Shown here piece by piece: positions 38,464 through 48,200 of a stretch of 64,000 bases of DNA. The notes below the pieces were generated by a model that saw only the letters and a program-made list of their open reading frames with translations, was not told the DNA's origin and did no database searches. The stretch's first letter is position 1. Each line of letters begins with the position of its first letter. Source of the stretch: Trifolium pratense (lineage: Eukaryota > Streptophyta > Magnoliopsida > Fabales > Fabaceae); NCBI RefSeq assembly GCF_020283565.1, contig NC_060059.1:14763501-14827500 (forward strand), in the 5' to 3' direction. The position numbers and the translations under genes were made by a program.

Positions 38464-39268
38464 TTGTTATGCTTAGGTGGCCATAGACTTACCAAAAAGC
38501 AAAAAAAAAAAAAAAAAATTATGTTACCGTTATGATTAGCTAGCCATAGACTTACCAAGAAGTCAATAAATATCTAAAAACATTACTACAGTTCTAATAG
38601 TTAGTGAATCAATCGAGTGAAACTATCTTTTCCAACAAGAATGGAACTTCTCAGTTCATTGAAGAAAGAAGAGATTTTAGAGGTCCTCTCTCATAGTGGC
38701 TTCGGTCATTGCTGTCAAACTCTTGTTCACGATCGAATCATCATAACCCTTCATAAAAGTAACAATCTTTTCCTCTGTTTTTCATTATATGTTTGTTTCT
38801 GCAATTTTTTTTTTGTTAAATGAGTTTTTTTAGTACTAATGGTGAACTTAAGTACTGCTATGCTTAGGTGACCATAGACTTACCAAAAAGCAAAAAAGAT
38901 TTGTTTTATTTATGTACTATTATGCTTAGCTAGCCATAGACTTACCAAGAAGTCAATAAATATCTAAAAACGTTACTACAATTGTAATATTTAATTATAA
39001 TATTCAGTGAATTAATTGAGTGAAACTATCTTTTCCAACAAGAATGGAACTTCTTAGTTCATTGAAGAAAGAAGTGATTTTAGAGGTCCTCTCTCATGGT
39101 GGCTTCGGTCATTGCTGTCAAACTCTTGTTCATGATCGAATCATCAGAACCCTTCATAAAAGTAACAATCTTTTCCTTTGTTTTTCATTATATGTCTGTT
39201 TCTGCAGTTTTTTTTTTGTTAAATGAGTTTTTTTTAGTACTAATGGTGAATTTAATGTAACGTTTTTA
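38464..39268 (+). repeat. 403-bp tandem duplication carrying an exon
   Basis: Unit 1 (about 38464-38866) and unit 2 (about 38867-39268) are nearly identical apart from small indels. Each contains a 118-bp exon-like frame starting at ATG 38641 or 39044, and each has two sub-copies of CCATAGACTTACCAA. The exon reads the same protein in both units with a few substitutions. Confidence 0.9.
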
Positions 39269-39838
39269 TCTTTTCAATGTAGGAAAGCGCGGTGAGATTT
39301 CATATGAAGATTTGGAAGATATTAGAAGGAAGAGTCTCAGGAGGCATAGCAGTCGCAGACACAATTTTGATTATTTTGATTTATCTGATTTGGAGAACCA
39401 AAAGAGCTTATAAGATATTCAGAAGTTCACCGAAAAAAAAGACTTCACCTACATTGAAAGGTTAAATGGGAGAGACATAAACTTGTTACAGGGTCTTGAA
39501 CTTCACACTAGTGTTTTCATGTGACTTCTCATGAATCAATTTTGGATCATATGACCTTTAATTTGTACTATTTGTTGTTCAGAAACTTATACTTATTTTG
39601 ATCATCAAAAAGGTAATTTAAATACCACAAATTCATATACACTTAAAAATCCTTTCTTGTTTTAATGTATGGTTTTTATTTAACATTTGTCTTATGTTGC
39701 AGGATTTCTATTACCTTTAGAAAGATGGATGAAAGAAAGTTGCCCTATAATTTTTCACCTGATCCTGAGCTGGTGGGAATCAAGCCACTTATCAATTCAC
39801 CTCCAAACAAAACCAGAAAGGAATTCAGAAACACATGA
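38641..39838 (+). pseudogene. ALKBH9/10-type RNA demethylase pseudogene, catalytic core missing
   Basis: Intact ALKBH9/10 proteins are Fe(II)/2-oxoglutarate dioxygenases that remove m6A from RNA. Pieces seen in order: exon 1, present twice (38641-38758 and 39044-39161, MELLSSLKKE ... RIIRTLHK, donor GTAAC); exon 2 from 39283 (KRGEISYEDLEDIRRKSLRR, then DFTYIERLNGRDINLLQGLE and LHTSVF) with an in-frame TAA at 39411 and an end stop at 39522; a final exon 39703-39838 (RISITFRKMDERKLPYNF, then SPDPELVGIKPL). I recognise the GLELHTGVF-like and RISITFRKMD-like stretches as conserved in plant ALKBH9/10. The iron- and oxoglutarate-binding double-stranded beta-helix between them is absent. A stop, a deletion and a duplicated first exon together indicate a pseudogene. 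The family call is from memory of those motifs. Confidence 0.7.
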
Positions 39839-39857
39839 CAAAGTATAGATTGATTAA

Positions 39858-40137
39858 TGTTAGCTAGTAAACCAATTGTATTAGTTAGTTAGTCAACTTG
39901 CATTACAAGCAAGTTAGCTTTTGGTTAATTAGATGAGTTAGTTAGGAGTTTGTTAGAACTTTAGAAGCTAGCTCATCTATATATATAGCTCATAACACTT
40001 GTACACTTGCTTAATTCAATCAATCAATACAAATCCTTCTTTTATCTCTTTGTTATCATCTTCACGCTTGAGCTCGTTATCTCCAACAATGGAGTTTTAT
40101 CTTACATTTTTGTTGTTATCAGTCACATACTTTGATA
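39858..40137 (+). mobile_element. Copia 5' LTR (approximate)
   Basis: Begins TGTTAGCTAGTAAACC at 39858, contains CTATATATATAGC (promoter-like) and ends shortly before the primer site at 40138. The exact 3' boundary is unsure because no second copy of this LTR was found in the window. It starts 20 bp after the ALKBH9-like final stop. Confidence 0.65.
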
Positions 40138-40149
40138 TGGTATCAGAGC
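40138..40149 (+). promoter_or_regulatory. Primer-binding site for initiator tRNA-Met
   Basis: TGGTATCAGAGC matches the 3' end of plant initiator tRNA-Met, the standard reverse-transcription primer of copia elements. It lies between the LTR-like block and the gag frame. Confidence 0.85.
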
Positions 40150-40241
40150 GTCTCAATTGAGAGCTCTGCTGCGCCATACTTCTCACTTTCTTCTTCTTCC
40201 TCTTCTTCTGTTTTTCTTTCATTTCTTGCTTTTGATTCATC

Positions 40242-40916
40242 ATGGTGCATCGTTCCAATAATAATGTGGAAGAAATTCCTGCAATTCCTGCACTTACCGA
40301 TCCATCCCAAAATCCTTACTATGTTCATCCTAATGAAAGTGCCACTGGTGCACTTGTTTCTCCTCTTCTTGATGGCAAGAACTATCGTTCATGGTCAAGA
40401 TCCATGATGGAAGCTGTGATAATGAAGAATAAGCTGCGTTTTATGGATGGTTCTTGTCCTAAGCCAGATCAATTTGATCCCACCCATGAGCCATGGATTT
40501 GTTGCAACAATTTGGTCTTATATTGGTTGATGAATTCCGTTATCCCTACTATCTCTCAAAGCCTCGTGTATACTGACACTGCGTCTCAAGCATGGGATGA
40601 TCTGAAGGCACGATTCGCGTGCACCAATCGGGTACGAGTTTCTTCTTTACAAAGGGAAATGTATGCTCTTCGTCAAGATACTTGTTTTGTCACTGAATTC
40701 TTTACCAAATTTAAGGGTTTATGGGAGGAATTAGAATTGTATCGCCCTGTCCCTGATTGTACTTGCACTTTTCGTTGTATGTGTGATGCCATGCGAAATG
40801 CCAAGAAGTTTAAAGAAGAAGACTTGGTTCTCTTATTTCTCACTGGCTTGAATGATCACTATTGTATGGTAAGACCATATATTCTTTTAATGGAACCTTT
40901 TTCTCACTGGCTTTGA
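40242..40916 (+). pseudogene. Copia gag polyprotein fragment
   Basis: A 224-codon frame from ATG 40242. It has the typical N-terminal copia gag order: an ATGALVSPLLDGKNYRSWSR motif, VLYWLMNSVIPTISQSL, AWDDLKARF, LQREMYALRQ and EEDLVLLFLTGLNDHY. Gag packages element RNA into particles. The frame ends early at 40916 through a frameshift (the expected RSQILLMEPL-like context changes to PYILLMEPFSHWL), and the zinc knuckle is not found. Non-functional. Confidence 0.85.
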
Positions 40917-40997
40917 TGTCTTTGTTGAGATCCAATACAAGAAATGCAGGAGAAGGGTCTTCTCAAGTGAATAACATCACCAAGGTCATTGTTTAGG

Positions 40998-41260
40998 AAC
41001 ACATGGATTTTAGATAGTGGAGCCACGGATCATATATGTGCCTCATTAAGTTGTTCACCACATATAGAAAAGTTAAAGCTATTCCTGTAAAATTACCTAA
41101 TGGTAACACAGTTCTCACTGATATAGTAGGAGATATCAGCATTATTACTGAGCTTATTTTGAAAAATGTCTTATATATGCCACATTTTAGCTTCAACCTC
41201 ATATCTGTCTCAAGAGTTGCACAAGATTTGGACGGTATTTTTGCCTTCACTGATAACCTG
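40998..41260 (+). pseudogene. Copia protease and pre-integrase fragment, frameshifted
   Basis: WILDSGATDHI at 41004-41036 is the copia aspartic protease active-site motif. It is followed in a second frame by VKLPNGNTVLTDIVGDI, then LKNVLYMPHFSFNLISVSR, the usual GAG-pre-integrase continuation. The switch of frame near 41065 proves a frameshift. Similarity stops near 41240, where unrelated sequence begins. Confidence 0.85.
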
Positions 41261-41289
41261 TGCATCATCCTACTCCCCATGGACATAAG

Positions 41290-41430
41290 TCCATTGAAGG
41301 AAACTCTAAATGAAAACTTACCAGACCTGACATTCTTTTTCATCATTTCATCAAAAACTACTTTGGCTTCATACATTTGTCTTGCCTTAGCTAGGCCATC
41401 CATCAATACGCAGTATGGCATCTGCATACA
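41290..41430 (-). pseudogene. PPR-protein fragment in antisense inside copia debris
   Basis: On the minus strand the frame reads MPYCVLMDGLAKARQMYEA, then KVVFDEMMKKNVRSGKFS. This is one pentatricopeptide-repeat motif (the Y-x-x-LMDGLAKA and VFDEMMKKNV pattern). PPR proteins bind organellar RNA. Only about one and a half repeats remain, without start or further repeats. Probably a captured or rearranged piece. Confidence 0.6.
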
Positions 41431-41827
41431 GATCCAAACTAGGGAAATAAGACAGTAAAAAAGAGAAAACATAGAAAAGGTTAAAAGGATCTATAATTTA
41501 TGATATTAATTTAAATTTAGGCACAATCTTCGTCTTAAATTTAGGCACAATAAAAAGTCAATTTTTAGATAAGAAATAAAAAGCAGGCAGAGAATATTAA
41601 AGACATGGAAATTGATAGTTCCCTTTTATTTATAAAAAAAATTATTGCTTCAAGCATGCAGAATTCAATTAGTATAAGGAATCAGAGAACCATTACTGAA
41701 GTGAAAAATACTGTAGATTACACCCTTGAAATACATTTTAGCATTTATTATAGATAAACAAAAACACAAAAACAATGGAGGAAAGAATTACATACGGTGC
41801 TATAGGTAACAAGATCCGGAAGTAGAC

Positions 41828-42094
41828 TGTTAAGAATATAGATAGTTAGTTAATCAACTAGAGTTAGTTGATATGTTACCAAGTTGGTTATGAGGTTAGA
41901 AAGTTAGTTAGGGAGTTAGTTACTCCAAATAGTCCTATAAATAAGCTACTTCATTGTACATTTTACTCATTCTTTTATCAATCTATATTCATTCAATATG
42001 AATTTCTATGAGTATCTTTCTCATGAATACTCTTATGCACTCTGTCTTGCCGACATCTATGATCTTTATCCCTTTGATTCCATGATTCATAACA
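41828..42094 (+). mobile_element. Solo copia-type LTR with exact 5-bp TSD
   Basis: Begins TGTTAAGAATATAG and ends ATTCATAACA, with TGTTA/TAACA inverted tips. The 5-mer TAGAC precedes (41823-41827) and follows (42095-42099) it. Length 267 bp with no internal domain, i.e. the product of recombination between two LTRs. It is not the same LTR family as 39858-40137. Confidence 0.85.
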
Positions 42095-42099
42095 TAGAC

Positions 42100-43140
42100 C
42101 ATCTTGTTTCATCTGCTGAAAGAGTTTAATGGCAACTAGTTAAGAAATCTTGAATTATTAATTTTTTCTCATTTCACCTGTTAACACAACAACAAGATTC
42201 TGGCATTGAGAACTGTTAACACAATGCATCCAAGTACTTATAAGAGCACCTAAATCCAAATGATGTTCATTTTCCAAAGGTGAGGGAATGTTGTTGTCAG
42301 TTGTCACCGCTCAGCACCGATAAACAAATAACCTTGTGAGTTGGGTTAAGTGTTAACCTTCAACTTGTCTGATTAATTTGGTACACTGGTAAGGGTCAGA
42401 GATATTAAGGAGGCCTCAAAATGACTTCAGACAAGTTCGGGATTAACGACTTTCAAAGGTTCAACAACAAGAAAAAAACTTGTAAAACGGAGCTACCTTT
42501 TGGCCAAAATAAAGAAGAAAAAAAGAACCACTCCATAACCACCTGGCATCAGTATTATAAGTACAATTAACATCCAAATTGTCAAAACTAAAAATTATTT
42601 CTTAGGAATGAAATTTTTGAAAATGAAGAATTGTGTAGTAGTGCATCAACAGACGTACATTGGTGAATTACTAGAAAAATTTGAAATGAATGGTTGCAAT
42701 TCGTTGTCAAATCCATCATAGACAAATTCAAAACGTGACGAGTGCAACAATGAAGAGAAGGTTGATTCAACCATGTTCAACAAATGGTTGGCTTATTGAG
42801 ATATGTGTGTAATAGTAGGTCTGATATTTCAGTTTGATCTGCTAAAAAATAGGGGACTGGACAGGACAACTTTTATTGTACCCTGTTTGATTTGAAACTG
42901 GTTATGGGACTGGACAAATTAGGTAGCAAGGGACAGGACAAAAACAAGATTTTTTGTCCCTTACTAAATCACGGGACAACTTTTTGTCCACAGTACAACT
43001 ATAAAAAAATACGAAAATACCCATTTTATTTTCGAATATAAAAAATATTATCGGCCTATATCTCTCCGGCACAATTTTGTCCTGTCCTGTATTATCTTGT
43101 TCTGTCTCGTCTTTGTTGTTTTACGAATCAAATGCATGTG
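42100..43140. other. Degenerate repeat DNA, no gene
   Basis: No exon seen. From about 42846 to 43115 there are repeats of GGACTGGACAGGAC and, inverted, GTCCTGTCCTGT, which suggest a diverged inverted-repeat element inserted in copia debris. Confidence 0.45.
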
Positions 43141-43145
43141 ATTAG

Positions 43146-43520
43146 TAAATTTATGCATGATCCTAGAAAACCTCATGTGATAGCTGCTAAGAGGATTTTT
43201 TAGGTATCTCAAAGGCACATTGGATTATGGCCTGTTATTTCATAATGGTACAAATGGAGAAGGGTGTACCTTAGTAGGATATTCTGATAGTGATTGGTGT
43301 GATGGCATAACCGATAGAAGGAGCATATCTGGTTATGTGTTCAAATTCAACAATGCTGCAATATCATGGTGCACAAAGAAACAACTAGTGACTGCACTAT
43401 CATCTATTATGAAGTTGAGTATATTGAAGGGACTTTTGCAACATGTCAAGCAATGTGGCTAAATTCAGTGATAAAAGAGGTTAAGTGTGAACCAGTGAAG
43501 CCCTTGATACTTAGAATTGA
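43146..43520 (+). pseudogene. Copia RT/RNase H remnant with two frameshifts
   Basis: Three frames must be joined. FMHDPRKPHVIAAKRIF comes first. Then RYLKGTLDYGLLF with LVGYSDSDWCDGITDRRS, SGYVFKFNNAAISWCTKKQ and ALSS. Then VEYIEGTFATCQAMWLNSV. These are the end of copia reverse transcriptase and its RNase H. Frame changes occur at about 43200 and 43410. It may belong to the same element as the gag and protease at 40.2-41.3 kb, with integrase and most of RT deleted. Confidence 0.85.
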
Positions 43521-43871
43521 TTAGAAAATTTGCTATAAACCTTGCTAAGAATCCAATCTCCAATGGCATGCACATTGATACTTAGAATTGGTTGTTAAGT
43601 TAGTTTCTTAGAGTATAGGGCTTTTGAGAATCTAAGGGGAAGGGGGATACGATGAAGTTTTCTTCATTTTTACTAATTTCTTTATTTTAAGGGTTGGGTT
43701 AAAAATTATATGACCCCATCATGACTTCATAAGCTTGTACAATAATATTGACATCTCTGTTTTTTTTTTTGGTAGAGTATTGACATCTCTGTTTTTCTCC
43801 TACAATTTTATAATTATATATACTCCCTCCCTCTATTGCTTTTTAAGTGTTATTTTGAATACTCTCTTCGT

Positions 43872-44320
43872 CAGGCACGGATCAAGCCAGGGGTAAGCAG
43901 GGGCTTGAGCCCCTCCCTCCCTCTTGTTCATTAGCTTTTTATATACATAAGACTATGAATATTATGAATGAATATACATGGACAATAAATTGGTTTAAGT
44001 GAATAAGAATCTTATATCTTTTAAGCAAGTAGTCAGAGTTCGATCTATTTATGTTTTGTGTATGAAAAAATTTGGTTGGGTTGAAAGAACTACATTGTGT
44101 ACTCCAGAGGATTCTCAATATATAGAGATTAGTCACTGCTAAATAATGGTAAAAACTTCGTACCAATAACATTGTAACAAAAAAAAAAAATTTCTTTCAA
44201 GAAAATATTAAAGCCACTAAAAATTAGAAAACAATAGGGAAAACTTTGTATCAATAACCTAGTAACCAAAAAAAAAAAATTAATATAGATTTTTCGGCCC
44301 CATTTCTAGATCCGTCCCTA
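43872..44320. mobile_element. Non-autonomous hAT element with 8-bp TSD
   Basis: Inverted ends CAGGCACGGATCAAGCC (left) and, on the other strand, TAGGGACGGATCTAGAAA (right). CTCTTCGT is duplicated at 43864-43871 and 44321-44328. Length 449 bp. It contains GAGCCCCTCC and GGGGCTTGAG near the left end, as many plant hAT MITEs do. Confidence 0.85.
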
Positions 44321-44606
44321 CTCTTCGTACCACAATATAAGTCACTTTGCCACTTTTACACATATTAAGAAATGTAATTAATGTTGTATGGAAAAGATCG
44401 AGAAATAATGAGTTGATTTACAAAATTGTCCTTCATTTATGGTATGGAAAAAATAAATTGAAGAATTGAAAGAAGAGAGGGTAATAAATAGTTGAAGGTA
44501 TAATATGAAAAATAACATTAAATGTTTCATCTGTAATGTAAAACAACTTATAATTTGGTACAAATTTTATCCTCAAAGTGACTGATAATTTGGTACGAAG
44601 TGAGTA
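44319..44606. mobile_element. Stowaway-like MITE, split target of the hAT element
   Basis: Right end GGTACGAAGTGAGTA and left end TACTCTTCGTACC are inverted repeats, with arms ATATAAGTCACTTTG and CAAAGTGACTGATAAT. The hAT target duplication CTCTTCGT lies inside this terminus, so the hAT insertion came later and hit the MITE end. Confidence 0.7.
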
Positions 44607-45265
44607 ATAATAACACCAAACTAGCGAAATATATTTTTGTTCATTTTCTTGTTATTATACCCTTATTTTAATCCACTAATAAATTTCTATTTTTTTCACA
44701 CACTTTCTCTTTTCAATAAATTTATTATATTATGTACCAAAAAATAATAATTTAATATGTTATTTTTCTTTCTTAACTAACTTTAGTTTTCCAAAAATAT
44801 AGAATATTAATTAGTTTTATTGAAAAAGATAAGAATAATTGACAAATGATATAATTGTCAATTGTACTCTTAAAATACTAAAACGACAATTAAATAGGAA
44901 CATTAAATCCATAGTTAGGGAGTATTGACATCTTTCTTTTTCTCCTACGATTTTTTAATTATATATAATTTTATCTATACAAAACAAGAAAATTGCTTGG
45001 TAAAAAAAAAAAAACCCGTATTTTCTACGGATAATGACACTAGCAACAACATCATTTGGATGGAGAAAACAAGATTTAAGTTGTACTTATTAAGCCTAAA
45101 AAGGCTAGATTATAGTTTACAATCAAATATAGAAATACATCTCACTATAGCTGTCATGAACGTAGTAAGGTTGTTTTTTTTCCTCAACTATATATAGTAT
45201 TAAAATGAAGATTTTTCTTACTCAATAAATAATTGTGATTTTTTTTCTTCCACAGGAGACAAAAA

Positions 45266-48200
45266 ATGAAGATGTTATCATCTTTAAAATTTATTCTTAC
45301 AATCTTGTCTATTGTTGTTTTGCTTTCCAATTTGTCTCAAGCTCAAGGTTTGCTATTTCTCTTCTTTTGTTTTACAATAGTTTTATATTTTTTTTGGTAG
45401 AATTGTTTTTTTAATAATTTCTACATAATATATATATATATATATATATATATAATCTCTACAATGCTGTAATTACTAATTAACTTCTCAATATAAATGA
45501 ATATTTTATTTTTAACGTATGGAGAGATAAATTTTTATAAGAAAAAAATCTAATCAAGGACAAAAATTAAAGATCCAATTTTTGTTTTGAAATTGGTAGG
45601 GACATCAACATTTTATATGGATGAGTCGGGGTTCGAACCCCGAACACTCTATTTATTCATCTTAAAAATGTGAAATTTCTAGCCAATAGGCTACCTGATA
45701 AAGAAAAAACTATTTTTTATATAGAGAAGTTAGATTTTAAAGTTTATAAAAGAATTTTCTATAAATAGTTGTTTTATTGACAATAATTATTAATTTTTTT
45801 TGGGTACAAAACAATAATTGTTACTCCTTCCGGTCACTATTATAAGCAAAAAATCATTTTTTAGGTTCATTGAAAAATTGATGTATTCAGCATATATTAT
45901 GGACTAGATACATCAATTTTCCTGTAAATCTAAAAAGTAATTTTTTATTTATAATAGTGACTAGAGGGAGTAATTATTTTGAAATGAACTCAATATATGT
46001 ATTTTGTTTTCTATTAAATCATATTTCCAACACTTATTTTTCATATATTACAGATACACATCTTAAAAAGAAATCATCACTTCGAGGTGACTTGTTAGCC
46101 GGTTCTAGGCCTCCTGCTCCAATACAGGTGCTCATAATTAAGTTGAATACATTATTACATTAATAGATAACATAGTTAACTAGCAACTTAACGCACGGGG
46201 ACGCGCTTTCAAGAAAGGATTAGCAACGCATCTTATTGTCTGGTGGTCTTTTACTTAGTGTAATCAATTTGGATATAATAATATTTAATGCTTCTAAAAA
46301 AAATTGTTCAACAAAAATAAAATAAAAGAGCTTATATTAATTCATTAACATGTAATAATGGTTGAATATTATAGATAGGAGAAGAATATCATATTTCGTT
46401 CAAGAGGTCTCAAAATTCTTCAAGTTTTCCGAAACGAGCATCATTTCCATCTGATTTTCTTTTTGGTGTTGGATCTTCTGCCTTACAGGTAAATGTTCAT
46501 AATTTGTAGATTAATAATACCTTCAAATTTATTAAGTGTTTTTTTCCACTGCTAGAAATAAAAATTAGCAACAAAAGTTAGTAACAAAAAAATATAGTAG
46601 TTTAGTATATTGTACTAAAGCTAGTTATGCATCTAGTACAAAAGTATTGAAAGATCTATTATTAGCATAAAAATGTACAAAATTCGTCAATAAATTTATT
46701 TATTTTTTTGTCAAGTAGTGATTGTTGGATCTCAACATCCTACAACTATTAATTGACTTGAACTTGTGAGACGATTCATCATTTACTTTGTTTATTCCCT
46801 AGTTAGTGACTAACAATTATACAAAGAAACATAAAGTTACAACATTTTTAGACTATTAATTGGAAAACTTAGGTTTAGTTACAAATTCAAATTTAGAGAG
46901 AATTTCTCGTTTTTTTCTCTCTAAATTTCCTTCATTAATTTAATTTAATTTTTCGTAGTAGTTTTTGAATGGTTTAAATAATTTATCATTAATAAGTTAT
47001 AATTGTTGATTTTTTTTTTGATAATGTTAATTGTTGAATTTAGATTGAAGGAGATTCTCTAGAAGGAGGAGGTGGAAAGGGAGTATGGGAAGATATAGTT
47101 GAACGACACAAAGGTTAATCAACTTTTTTTTTTTGATAAAAAAGGTTAATCAACTTAATTTGCAATATTTATGCTATCAACATTTTGATATGTTCTTATC
47201 TTTTTTTTAAAAAATAAAATAAAGATTAATATGTTCTTATCTTTATTTAGAGATAATATTACACAATACATATATTAATATTATGCGTGACATGCTCAAA
47301 TAATCACATCAACTTTAAAAATGAAAAGAAAAATATCGTGAAAAATAGTTAGACACTTAGAAAGAAACAGATAAAGAATTACACATAATTATCGAGTTTT
47401 TTTGTCTTACCCATTATTTATTTAGTTTGCTTCCTTCTTTAATAACCTGCAGAAAGGTTTCTGGATGCTGATAAAGTTTACACAATGATTGAACATTACA
47501 AAAGATACAAGGTGAATAAGGATTTAGTTTTCGTATCATATATCTTCTTTTATCGATCATAGTCTCATATATCTACCAATTGTTGTGTTCTAATTTTGAT
47601 TTTTTTCTTTCTTATGATTTTATAGGAGGATGTGAAACATTTGAAATATCTTGGAGTGAATTCTTACAGAATGTCCATTTCATGGAGTAGAATTTTGCCC
47701 GGTAAATTTTGAAAATAAAATAATATGTTAGGGATGTCACGGGGCGGGAAGTACTTTATTACACAATTTCTCACCATTTAAAATGATCTTCATTCCCATC
47801 CTTATTATTCCCCACTTCGAAGTATTCTTCCTCCATATCCCACCTTCTATGTAATGTTATACTAATAAGCCCAAAAATAAATCAATCCAGACGGCCCTTA
47901 ATAAGTTTTACAAGAAATAGCGCAATAGTTTCACTTATATTTTAACAATATTTTATAACAAATTTTTAAATAGTTTATTCTAAATAAACTTTTTACCTTA
48001 ATACAATGACAAACTTAAATATCGAATAAAAGTCAATAGACTCGTGCGAATGCACATGTCTCTAAACTAGTAACATATAATTATATCCCCATACCCAAAA
48101 CTCCTTCCGAGGATTTTTTCCTCCATTCCCATCCACGGAGATGGGGAAAATTTTTCCGTTTACGGGTCCCAAACGGAGCAATTCCCATGGAAAACCTCAT

